From a virus, in IMG/VR virus record IMGVR_UViG_3300027917_000159, positions 1-26,151 of that record: 26,151 nt of DNA, one strand, 5' to 3'. Made by a program: the position numbers and the translations under genes. Position 1 is the first letter of the stretch, and each line of letters begins with the position of its first letter. Positions 7,875 to 13,189 of the stretch are shown piece by piece. Below the pieces are notes generated by a model. It saw only the letters and a program-made list of their open reading frames with translations. It was not told the origin of the DNA and searched no databases.

Positions 7875-8282
7875 TTAGGCCCAATCCCAAATATTATTAA
7901 TATGATCTATTGCTTTGCCATAATAAACATCTTCTAAAGTTATTTCAACTTGTATTTTACGTTTATCACAAGAATATTTCACCTCATCTTTTAGACCAAT
8001 GCTTTCTTTATGCCCTGGTAATTTCAACATTACTAACATGTCAGCCCATGTGTCAATCATACTTCTATCTAAATTTTTCCAGACGTCATATTTAATAGCG
8101 GCTCCTTCTGTTTTCATATATTTAAGCAAAGGATGAGATGAAGTAATAGGTGAATATACTAAGAATCCAGCGTCATGAAGTTGCGCTGTTAAATAAGTTA
8201 CAATTTGAAATCTAAGGTCCATCCAAAATTTTTCTGAATGAGTATATGGTACGGCTAAATAAATTCTTGGCTTTTTATGCAT
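7875..8282 (-). CDS. DUF1937 protein, deoxyribosyltransferase-like
   Basis: A 135-residue protein with features of the DUF1937 family, which has the nucleoside 2-deoxyribosyltransferase fold. IYLAVPYTHS near the start forms the first strand and loop, and SPITSSHPL matches the second conserved block. DMLVMLKLPGHKESIGLKDEV matches the block that in active transferases carries the acidic substrate residues. Enzymes of this fold swap or hydrolyse the base of deoxynucleosides, so salvage or base modification is possible; activity is not proven. GAGAGGAG is ten bases before the ATG. It is the first gene of the leftward DNA/RNA cluster. Confidence 0.8.
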   Translation of the reverse strand: MHKKPRIYLAVPYTHSEKFWMDLRFQIVTYLTAQLHDAGFLVYSPITSSHPLLKYMKTEGAAIKYDVWKNLDRSMIDTWADMLVMLKLPGHKESIGLKDEVKYSCDKRKIQVEITLEDVYYGKAIDHINNIWDWA

Positions 8283-8297
8283 AATTTAAACTCCTCT

Positions 8298-8346
8298 CGC
8301 AATTAAATTGCTTTGCAATTAAATTAACGCAATTAAATTGCTTTGC
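8298..8346. repeat. Tandem inverted-repeat sites upstream of the DNA/RNA cluster
   Basis: A 19-bp direct repeat occurs at 8298-8316 and 8328-8346, each holding the near-palindrome GCAATT-A-AATTGC. A partial third copy lies between them (from 8315). All sit within 65 bp of the DUF1937 start. Placement and symmetry suggest operator sites for a regulator, or less likely iterons. Confidence 0.55.
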
Positions 8347-8382
8347 GACTTTCCGGAATGAAAAAATCAAAAAGAAAAAAGC

Positions 8383-8418
8383 AAAAAAAAAAGGACTTAG
8401 GGAATAAACCCCAAGTCC
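8383..8418 (-). terminator. Strong leftward intrinsic terminator
   Basis: GGACTT-a-GGG (8393-8402) pairs with CCC-c-AAGTCC (8409-8418) around AATAAA. On the minus strand the stem is followed by ten T residues (8392-8383). It ends the leftward accessory operon and also lies directly downstream of the promoter at 8428-8456. Confidence 0.85.
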
Positions 8419-8421
8419 CAT
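8383..8421 (-). ncRNA. Candidate ~39-nt promoter-terminator RNA
   Basis: Start predicted about seven bases after the -10 element at 8428-8433, end in the T run at 8383. The RNA would be little more than the terminator hairpin. It may be a small RNA, an attenuated leader that needs anti-termination to reach the DUF1937 operon, or a chance overlap of two operon-boundary signals. See the parallel unit at 15044-15134. Confidence 0.35.
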
Positions 8422-8427
8422 ATACTA

Positions 8428-8456
8428 AATATAACCACTGTTTAGCTATTTGTCAA
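8428..8456 (-). promoter_or_regulatory. Sigma-70 promoter, leftward
   Basis: On the minus strand TTGACA (8451-8456), a 17-bp spacer and TATATT (8428-8433). The -35 is perfect and the -10 has one mismatch. The -35 flank reads CCCTTGACAAA, the same as at 15129-15134. It lies between the stop at 8476 and the terminator at 8383-8418. Confidence 0.65.
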
Positions 8457-8475
8457 GGGCTAAATTGAACCCAAA

Positions 8476-8700
8476 TTACCCTTCCTCTTGTAAATTATAT
8501 TTTGTAAAATTAAAATAAAATCTCGGCATATCTGAAAATTGTAGACAACCTCTTACATTATCTCTTTTTCTGGTAACCGTAATAAAAGGTGCCCAAAAGC
8601 TGTGAACTTCAAATGCCAAAGTTAATTCCTCTCTATTAAATACATCATCTTCACCATAGAGATCCACTAATTCTTGTCTAAATTTAATTTCATCATCCAT
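8476..8700 (-). CDS. Small hypothetical protein, paralogue of the next gene
   Basis: A 74-residue acidic protein. RQELVDLYGEDDVF, the block AFEVH-F-APFI-VTRK-DN and MPRFYF recur almost unchanged in the gene at 8720-8932, so the two arose by tandem duplication. Shine-Dalgarno AAGGGGAA precedes the ATG. The C-terminal tail differs (TKYNLQEEG). It is the last gene before the terminator. The conserved core suggests one small alpha/beta domain; function unknown. Confidence 0.75.
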   Translation of the reverse strand: MDDEIKFRQELVDLYGEDDVFNREELTLAFEVHSFWAPFITVTRKRDNVRGCLQFSDMPRFYFNFTKYNLQEEG

Positions 8701-8719
8701 TTTCTTATTCCCCTTTCTT

Positions 8720-8932
8720 TTATTTTCGTTCTGGTAAAAATCTAAAATAAAATCTCGGCATATGCAAAAATTCCAGAGTACCTCCTACATTATCACTTTT
8801 TCTGGTAACCACAATAAAAGGTGCCATGAAACCATGAACTTCAAATGCTGAAGTTAATTCACTGGTATCAAATACGTCATCTTCACCATAGAGATCCACT
8901 AATTCTTGTCTAACTTTAGTTTTATCATTCAT
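8720..8932 (-). CDS. Small hypothetical protein, paralogue of the previous gene
   Basis: A 70-residue protein homologous along its length to the gene at 8476-8700; most differences lie in the middle (DTSELTS) and at the C-terminus (LPERK). AAAAGGAG sits before the ATG, and its 20-base leader is almost the same as that of the gene at 8987-9211. No known domain recognised. Confidence 0.75.
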   Translation of the reverse strand: MNDKTKVRQELVDLYGEDDVFDTSELTSAFEVHGFMAPFIVVTRKSDNVGGTLEFLHMPRFYFRFLPERK

Positions 8933-8986
8933 TTTATTTTCTCCTTTTCGAATATGTTCAAAACCAATGTTTGAATCTAATAATTC

Positions 8987-9211
8987 CTACCGCGTACAAT
9001 TAATAACTACCACGTTTCGTAATTCTTTATATCTAATATTTACTGAATTGATATTTGAATCATTTTTAGCGTCTTCAATGTTTATGTATTTACCATCTGA
9101 AGAGCTGAATAAATTAGAAACTATAAAATCTTTTCCGGCTGCCCAATCAGCTCTAACCTCTTTGCCGTTTTTGTAATCACGCCCATATGCAGGTGTTAAT
9201 GTTAAGTTCAT
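8987..9211 (-). CDS. Small hypothetical protein (PAYxRDYK family)
   Basis: A 74-residue protein beginning MNLTLTPAYGRDYK. The motifs PAY-RDYK, DW, the DFIV strand, the DAK box and the final VNIRYKELRNVVVI strand match the C-terminal 70 residues of the protein at 11983-12303, so the window holds two paralogues. Similar short proteins are, from memory, common in phages and phage-like islands, with no assigned function. Good AAGGAG site before the ATG. Confidence 0.72.
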   Translation of the reverse strand: MNLTLTPAYGRDYKNGKEVRADWAAGKDFIVSNLFSSSDGKYINIEDAKNDSNINSVNIRYKELRNVVVINCTR

Positions 9212-9238
9212 TTTATTTTCTCCTTTTCTTAATTTAAT

Positions 9239-9565
9239 TTATAGTTTTGTTAAAACAAGACAATCTTGACAAATAGGATCATACATAGAATCGTTTTCAT
9301 CTAAAATAGACCCTTCAATTATTTTAAATTTTAAACAAATTGAGCATACTTGCAACTTCTTTTTTTTTATGGTATCAAGACACTTTTGATTAAACTTTTC
9401 AATATGAATGCCAGCGTTTTTTATAGCATTGACATTCGTTTTTATCATTGTGTCAAGACACGTTGAACAAATAAAATCATTCTCATTTAAACTAGAGCCC
9501 ATTATCTTAAATTTTGAACGGGCCGAACACATTTGACACTTTCTATACTTTCCTATACTTGTCAT
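9239..9565 (-). CDS. Double zinc-finger protein
   Basis: A 108-residue protein made of two related cysteine modules: CQMC...CSTC in the first half and CSIC...CQDC in the second, each with about 20 residues between pairs and a shared core (KFKI...L-END). This points to internal duplication of a treble-clef or zinc-ribbon unit. The linker is helical and basic. Likely nucleic acid or protein binding. The ribosome site AAGGAT is moderate, and the gene follows a long intergenic stem-loop. Confidence 0.72.
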   Translation of the reverse strand: MTSIGKYRKCQMCSARSKFKIMGSSLNENDFICSTCLDTMIKTNVNAIKNAGIHIEKFNQKCLDTIKKKKLQVCSICLKFKIIEGSILDENDSMYDPICQDCLVLTKL

Positions 9566-9612
9566 TTTTATTATCCTTTTTTTATAACCTCGCTGGTCTA
9601 TACCTAGGGTTG

Positions 9613-9677
9613 CAAGAAGGTCGTTTATTTTGATCCCTAAAAATAATTTTAAGTCCTATATAAACGTTGCCTTCTTG
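9613..9677 (-). other. Long intergenic stem-loop
   Basis: CAAGAAGG (9613-9620) pairs with CCTTCTTG (9670-9677), and the inner CGTTTA (9622-9627) pairs with TAAACG (9661-9666), enclosing about 33 nt. It lies between the genes at 9239-9565 and 9691-9873, where no coding frame is needed. It lacks a T tract and is not tRNA-like. Confidence 0.5.
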
Positions 9678-9690
9678 TCTTACCTTTTCC

Positions 9691-9873
9691 CTAGATATTT
9701 TCTTTATCTAAAAAAAATATTACACCATTTTCTATTGCCAGGTCGTATAAGTATTTATAATTTCGTACTCCCTCTTTTCTTTCATAATAATTATTAGGTC
9801 GGGAACCTTCAGCAAGTTCCAAATAATCATCAATCTCATTTTTATATCTTTTCACAAATTGTTTTAAATACAT
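9691..9873 (-). CDS. Small hypothetical protein (60 aa)
   Basis: A 60-residue charged, Tyr-rich protein (YYERKEGVRNYKYLYD) with AAAAGGAG before the ATG. No motif or family recognised. Both flanks carry strong intergenic stem-loops, so its mRNA may be processed from the rest of the operon. Confidence 0.65.
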   Translation of the reverse strand: MYLKQFVKRYKNEIDDYLELAEGSRPNNYYERKEGVRNYKYLYDLAIENGVIFFLDKENI

Positions 9874-9908
9874 AGCCGCTCCTTTTTAATAAATAGGGTA
9901 TATAGTTA

Positions 9909-9951
9909 CCCCTGCTTTTTAGAGATCGAGCAACCTGGAGGCTCTCAGGGG
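9909..9951 (-). other. Intergenic stem-loop, shared family (copy 1)
   Basis: CCCCTG (9909-9914) pairs with CAGGGG (9946-9951), and AGAG (9921-9924) pairs with CTCT (9942-9945). On the minus strand the loop reads AGGTTG-CT-CGATCT. The element at 11665-11723 has the same loop frame, AGGTTG-AA-CGATCT, and the same flank (ACAG, then GGCCCCT). GGGTA/TACCC (9896-9911) offers an alternative stem. Confidence 0.5.
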
Positions 9952-9961
9952 CCCTGTTATC

Positions 9962-10195
9962 TTAAAATTTTGCCTTTCGAGCTCGCTGTACTCGTTTTCC
10001 AGCCTTTGCACTATTTTTTTCTTCCACTTTAGTTTGTTCTGGTAATCCTCTTGTTTCATCAGGTTGAACAATAATTTTTTTAATCAATTTAGAATTAGGA
10101 TATAAAACTTCTATCTTATTTTTGTTTTTGCCTTTAGCAATAAATTTATATGATAAGATCGGTTTCCATTGTCCCTTCACCCATACCATTGTCAC
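9962..10195 (-). CDS. Small basic hypothetical protein (GTG start)
   Basis: A 77-residue protein. The GTG at 10195 overlaps the upstream stop (GTGA) and has AAAGGAG about eight bases before it, so it is preferred over the ATG six bases later. The N-terminal half looks beta-rich (VWVKGQWKPILSYKFIAKG); the C-terminal 20 residues are strongly basic (AGKRVQRARKAKF), suggesting nucleic acid contact. Function unknown. Confidence 0.65.
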   Translation of the reverse strand: MTMVWVKGQWKPILSYKFIAKGKNKNKIEVLYPNSKLIKKIIVQPDETRGLPEQTKVEEKNSAKAGKRVQRARKAKF

Positions 10196-10401
10196 GGCTT
10201 ATCTCCTTTCATAAATATAGCTGCCCCAAAATAATTGTCACCGCAAAAATTATCTTCACAAATAGTCACTTCTTTATCTTCACAAAATGTCTTAGCATGT
10301 TCAAAAGCGCAATTAGTAGCATACTCATGTTCAATAAAACAGCCTATCTTTTTAATTTTAATACCTTTTATAAAATCGACTTCCCATACTTCATAAAACA
10401 T
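10192..10401 (-). CDS. Small cysteine-containing hypothetical protein
   Basis: A 69-residue acidic protein with AAAAGGAGGG before the ATG. It has five cysteines (GCFIEH, TNCAFEH, TFCED, TICED, NFCGD), not in a standard finger spacing. Its stop overlaps the GTG of the next gene. Not recognised. Confidence 0.65.
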   Translation of the reverse strand: MFYEVWEVDFIKGIKIKKIGCFIEHEYATNCAFEHAKTFCEDKEVTICEDNFCGDNYFGAAIFMKGDKP

Positions 10402-10442
10402 AATTTACCCTCCTTTTTTTATTTGATGTTAAATTTCTAATC

Positions 10443-10472
10443 GGCCTTACAAAAAACTTGTCTTGTAAAGCC
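10443..10472 (-). other. Intergenic hairpin
   Basis: GGCCTTACAA (10443-10452) pairs with TTGTAAAGCC (10463-10472) with a single wobble pair on the minus strand. There is no T run. It sits just downstream of the membrane-protein gene at 10483-10689. Confidence 0.5.
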
Positions 10473-10482
10473 TGTTAAAAAT

Positions 10483-10689
10483 TTAAAAACCGTTGCCATA
10501 ATACATTACAAAAGCACTAAAGATCATAAAACCAATTAATATTAAGAATGATTCAATACATCTTTTATTTTTAATCGACATTTTAAAAGTTCTTATTCTT
10601 TCCTCTTTTTTAATAACAAACATCGTTATCAAAAACATAATTGGGATAACCATTACCACGGATAAAAATACATTTATAAGTATATCCAT
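10483..10689 (-). CDS. Small two-helix membrane protein
   Basis: A 68-residue protein with two hydrophobic segments, about residues 3-27 and 49-66, joined by a basic loop (KKEERIRTFKMSIKNKR). The frame opens with a TTG at 10707, but GGAGG eight bases upstream and a TAATG overlap with the previous stop select the ATG at 10689. The basic loop would face the cytoplasm with both ends outside. Holin-like topology is possible, but it lies far from any recognised lysis gene. Confidence 0.7.
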   Translation of the reverse strand: MDILINVFLSVVMVIPIMFLITMFVIKKEERIRTFKMSIKNKRCIESFLILIGFMIFSAFVMYYGNGF

Positions 10690-10898
10690 TATTGTTTCCT
10701 CCACCAACCAGCGACAATATATTGATAACCATCGCCTGGGTATCTTACAACTTTTGAATCAGGAGGCATAACCATGTCAATAATAATTTGTTCTCTTGTA
10801 GTTTTTTTTGTGCATCTAACGTGCTTCCATGATAAAGCAAAAGCTTCTCCGGTTTCATCATCGTAATATTTTCTCGTTTTTGCATTTAGTAAAAACAT
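10689..10898 (-). CDS. Small hypothetical protein (69 aa)
   Basis: A 69-residue protein with AAAAGGAG before the ATG; this site lies inside the end of the preceding small gene. It contains YYDDETGEAF and WKHVRC near the start, MPPDSKVVRYPGDGY in the middle, and ends AGWWRKQ. Beta-rich by eye; no family recognised. Its stop shares one base with the next ATG. Confidence 0.65.
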   Translation of the reverse strand: MFLLNAKTRKYYDDETGEAFALSWKHVRCTKKTTREQIIIDMVMPPDSKVVRYPGDGYQYIVAGWWRKQ

Positions 10899-10899
10899 T

Positions 10900-11067
10900 T
10901 TAACTTCTCCTTTTATTTTTTTTGTCTTCCATACTTAAAAAGATATATACAACAGCTCCTGTAGTTATACCCCATAAAACCCCTAGATTAAATTCTACTA
11001 ACGTCTGTAAGAAACAAATTAAAACGCTCACCATTACAAAAATAAAAATACAAACAAAACCTGTCAT
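10900..11067 (-). CDS. Very small two-helix membrane protein
   Basis: A 55-codon frame with GGAGAG close before the ATG. Nearly all of it is hydrophobic: residues 2-24 (MTGFVCIFIFVMVSVLI) and 28-46 form two helices joined by a short acidic turn (LVEFN), with a basic tail (EDKKNKRRS). The Shine-Dalgarno of the next gene is part of its last codons. With the genes at 10483 and 11864 it forms a set of tiny membrane proteins in this operon. Confidence 0.65.
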   Translation of the reverse strand: MTGFVCIFIFVMVSVLICFLQTLVEFNLGVLWGITTGAVVYIFLSMEDKKNKRRS

Positions 11068-11076
11068 TTTTCTCTC

Positions 11077-11250
11077 CTATCTCTTTTTTTGTTTTTGCTG
11101 GCCAGTTCTTATTTTGCCAAATTTTATTTCTACTGTTTTAGGAACATCTCCAAGTGGGCAATATTTAAGTCTAGTTCTTAAAATTATTCCAGCTTCATTA
11201 TATGCTTTACAAGGTCGTAAAGGACAATCGAATTCATCACATATCTTCAT
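11077..11250 (-). CDS. Small cysteine-motif protein
   Basis: A 57-residue protein. The frame is open further upstream, but GAGGAAAATT directly before the ATG at 11250 supports this start. The first 33 residues hold CDEFDCPLRPC and later YCPLGD, four cysteines that could bind zinc. The rest is basic (KIRTGQQKQKKR). It overlaps the upstream gene by 14 bases. Its initiation region is an exact copy of that of the upstream gene. Confidence 0.6.
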   Translation of the reverse strand: MKICDEFDCPLRPCKAYNEAGIILRTRLKYCPLGDVPKTVEIKFGKIRTGQQKQKKR

Positions 11251-11446
11251 AATTTTCCTCACTTTCCTCTTGGTCCCAGTATTCATTAAGCCATTTGTCC
11301 CAATGTAAAATTTCAATGATTTCCCAGGGGGTTATCGAAATGTCCTTGTTTTCCTTTGCACCGGTAACCAATTTTTGCACCAAATTGTCCATCTTGGTTT
11401 TAAAGTCTTTCTCTAATTCCTCTTCTGTTCTCATTTTGTTATCCAT
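11237..11446 (-). CDS. Small acidic coiled-coil-like protein
   Basis: A 69-residue protein; the ATG at 11446 is preceded by GTGAGGAAAATT, so the earlier GTG is not used. The N-terminal half is a charged helix (MRTEEELEKDFKTKMDNLVQKL); the C-terminal half is Trp- and Glu-rich (WDKWLNEYWDQEESEENYE). No family recognised; an inhibitor or adaptor of a host protein is one possibility for such an acidic protein, purely as inference. Confidence 0.62.
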   Translation of the reverse strand: MDNKMRTEEELEKDFKTKMDNLVQKLVTGAKENKDISITPWEIIEILHWDKWLNEYWDQEESEENYEDM

Positions 11447-11582
11447 AATTTTCCTCACTTTCTACTTCTTTCACCCAGCACAGAAAACATTGCCCATCCG
11501 ATAAAGCACTATCAAAAAATAACTTTCCGCAATCTCTGCACCTTCCTATTAAAAAGTCACCTTCAACAATCTTTTTAATCAT
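11439..11582 (-). CDS. 47-residue zinc-ribbon microprotein
   Basis: A 47-codon frame with AAAGGGGATT before the ATG. CRDC at residues 15-18 and CFLC at 32-35 have classic ribbon spacing, and the pattern GRCRDCGKLFF...GQCFLCW strongly resembles a real zinc knuckle. It ends 8 bases inside the next gene. Likely a nucleic acid- or protein-binding microprotein. Confidence 0.68.
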   Translation of the reverse strand: MIKKIVEGDFLIGRCRDCGKLFFDSALSDGQCFLCWVKEVESEENYG

Positions 11583-11619
11583 TTTTTAATCCCCTTTCTT
11601 AATTTTTAAGTCTCGTCAG

Positions 11620-11652
11620 TTAAGGTTTATACCTTAAGACCGCCGCGGCGGT
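11620..11652. other. Hairpin plus GC-rich 14-bp palindrome
   Basis: TTAAGGT (11620-11626) pairs with ACCTTAA (11631-11637) around TTAT. Directly beside it is the perfect palindrome ACCGCCGCGGCGGT (11639-11652), very GC-rich for this AT-rich genome. Together with the stem-loop at 11665-11723 it fills a 130-base non-coding gap. The palindrome suits a dimeric DNA-binding protein or an RNA kissing stem. Confidence 0.6.
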
Positions 11653-11664
11653 TTCGACTTTTAT

Positions 11665-11723
11665 GAGGACCCCTAGACCCTTTATTTAAAAAGATCGTTC
11701 AACCTCAAGGGTCTAGGGGCCTC
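11665..11723 (-). other. Intergenic stem-loop, shared family (copy 2)
   Basis: CCCCTAGACCCTT (11670-11682) is perfectly complementary to 11707-11719, and GAGG/CCTC extend the stem with one bulged base. The 24-nt loop carries AGGTTGAACGATCT on the minus strand, matching the element at 9909-9951. No T run follows, so it is not a standard terminator. A 17-bp stem of this kind is strong enough to be an RNase III site. Confidence 0.65.
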
Positions 11724-11730
11724 TGTTTTG

Positions 11731-11871
11731 TCATTTAGTTTCTATTATTTGTAAAGGTTTAAAATTCGAACAATACATAACGGGTACTTTACAGTCATCC
11801 GATAATTTACAAGACGCGGGACAATCCCTGATACATTGTCCACAAAGACATATTATACAACGGTTATCCAT
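11731..11871 (-). CDS. Cysteine-rich microprotein (8 Cys in 46 aa)
   Basis: A 46-codon frame with AGAGG before the ATG. Cysteines lie at residues 5, 8, 10, 13, 17, 21, 27 and 34; the run C-x2-C-x3-C-P (10-17) matches the end of a ferredoxin-type 4Fe-4S motif, and C5-x2-C8 precedes it. It may bind an Fe-S cluster or zinc. It overlaps the upstream membrane-protein gene by 8 bases. Not recognised. Confidence 0.62.
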   Translation of the reverse strand: MDNRCIICLCGQCIRDCPASCKLSDDCKVPVMYCSNFKPLQIIETK

Positions 11872-11971
11872 TTTTTTCCTCTTTCTTAAAAAAAGGTAAA
11901 AATATTTTTTTAAAAAACATAATTAGAACAGTCAAAAAAGCAAGTATAACTAATATCTGTAGAGCCAGCAT
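11864..11971 (-). CDS. 35-residue single-helix membrane protein
   Basis: A 36-codon frame with AAAGGAGAG seven bases before the ATG, among the best ribosome sites in the region. Residues 2-19 are a hydrophobic helix, then KK, then a second short hydrophobic patch (IFLPFF) and a charged tail. Very small, but the strong start and the 8-base overlap with the next gene support translation. Confidence 0.6.
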   Translation of the reverse strand: MLALQILVILAFLTVLIMFFKKIFLPFFKKEEKNG

Positions 11972-11982
11972 AATACTCTCCT

Positions 11983-12303
11983 TTAAACTTCAATACGAAT
12001 TGTTTTTCTTGTCAGGTCGTATTTAATTAATACACTATGAATATGTTTATCACGTTTAGCATCTAGTTTATTAATTGGATTTCTATGGTACGGGTGGTAA
12101 CGGTCGTAAACAATAAAATCTCTGTTTGTATTCCAATCCTCTATTACCTCTAGACGAGTTTTGTAATCTCTATGATAGGCAGGTATTATTGTAATCATAT
12201 GACGTCTTTTTGTTGAAATTAAAAATTCGTAATAATTAGCCGTTTCCTCAAATTGACTGCTTATTCTATCTACTACTATATTATTTATTTTTTCACTTCT
12301 CAT
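11983..12303 (-). CDS. Hypothetical protein (PAYxRDYK family, long form)
   Basis: A 106-residue protein. Residues 1-34 are a distinct charged N-terminal part; residues 36-106 match the 74-residue protein at 8987-9211 (PAYHRDYK, DW, RDFIV, LDAKRD, SVLIKYDL). The ATG overlaps the upstream stop (ATGA). The N-terminal extension may be a later fusion. Function unknown. Confidence 0.72.
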   Translation of the reverse strand: MRSEKINNIVVDRISSQFEETANYYEFLISTKRRHMITIIPAYHRDYKTRLEVIEDWNTNRDFIVYDRYHPYHRNPINKLDAKRDKHIHSVLIKYDLTRKTIRIEV

Positions 12304-12857
12304 TTTTTCATCCTCTCTCTCTCTATATTATTGTCAATACTTTCTTTGGCATAAATTAATTCATTAACTATATTGTCATGGCCATAAAACCCATAACAAC
12401 AATCAAAAAATTTTCCTTTAGAGTCCGTAATTTCGTAACCAAATACATCTCCACGGATATATGAATCGTAAAGTTCAACCTCGCTTAAAAGTATGGATCT
12501 TGCTAAAGCCCGTGTTTTTTTAGTTATTCTCTTTACGTTATATATTTCTCTTAATTTTTCATAGGTAACAAAAATATAACCAACCTGCCCTGAATCCCAG
12601 GGGCATGAAAATGGTTGAATGGCCATTGTAAGACCAGAATGATCATAAAGATAAAGAGGCAAAGCTATAACATCCGCTCTATTTATTAAATTTTCCAATT
12701 CAGCAGGGTTTTTAATCTCATGATTTTCATCTCCTAAACCATACCGCCTGTGAAAACAGACCATCGTTCCCAAATTATCATACTCCTTCCGTGGGTCATT
12801 TGAAAATTCATCTCTTTTTATTTCAATTTTCCATCCTCTGTAATCAATTATTTCCAT
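12300..12857 (-). CDS. Conserved phage hypothetical protein (185 aa)
   Basis: The frame is open back to 12932, but AAGGAGAATAGA directly before the ATG at 12857 fixes the start. The blocks LPLYLYDHSGLTM, PFSCPWDSGQVGYIFV, SEVELYDSYIRGDVFGYEI and CCYGFYG belong to a phage and plasmid protein family that I recall as widespread but of unknown role. The many Trp, Tyr, Asp and Cys residues in these blocks are family-conserved and could form an active site. Neighbours are small accessory genes. Confidence 0.75.
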   Translation of the reverse strand: MEIIDYRGWKIEIKRDEFSNDPRKEYDNLGTMVCFHRRYGLGDENHEIKNPAELENLINRADVIALPLYLYDHSGLTMAIQPFSCPWDSGQVGYIFVTYEKLREIYNVKRITKKTRALARSILLSEVELYDSYIRGDVFGYEITDSKGKFFDCCYGFYGHDNIVNELIYAKESIDNNIERERMKK

Positions 12858-12888
12858 TCTATTCTCCTTATTTAATAAATAATCCCGA

Positions 12889-13158
12889 TCATGATCTATC
12901 CTCTTTCTTTTGTCTTTCAAAATCTGCATCAAAATCCTCTTTTATATGCCACAAAAGGTTGTGTATCTCATTTGTTAAACTTACAAATTTTTCCGCAAAA
13001 TTAGGGTTATCAATTGATAATCGGTCCCTTAAACATTGTAATTTTTTTATCATAACCTTAATTGTAATATCCTTTTGCAAAAGCCCTCTGTATTTTGCAT
13101 CTAATAAAATACTTTCTAACGCTGTCATTAATTCTCCATTAGTAATAATTTGATCCAC
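12889..13158 (-). CDS. Hypothetical helical protein (GTG start)
   Basis: An 89-residue, largely helical protein (LMTALESILLDAKYRGLL...). The start is GTG at 13158 with AAAGGAG six bases upstream. It ends with a charged tail (FDADFERQKKEDRS). It is the first gene of the leftward accessory operon, just downstream of the structured leader. TTCCCA-17-TATAAT (13173-13201, minus) could also act as a promoter, but its start would clip the ribosome site. Confidence 0.68.
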   Translation of the reverse strand: MDQIITNGELMTALESILLDAKYRGLLQKDITIKVMIKKLQCLRDRLSIDNPNFAEKFVSLTNEIHNLLWHIKEDFDADFERQKKEDRS

Positions 13159-13189
13159 TGCTATCTCCTTTCATTATAATTAATGTTTC

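Noticed and set aside
9590-9690. Possible tRNA in the long stem-loop gap
   Set aside because: No T-loop, anticodon arm or CCA-compatible acceptor stem on either strand.
10922-11308. 128-codon rightward frame
   Set aside because: Shadow of three leftward small genes that have good ribosome sites and fill the stretch.
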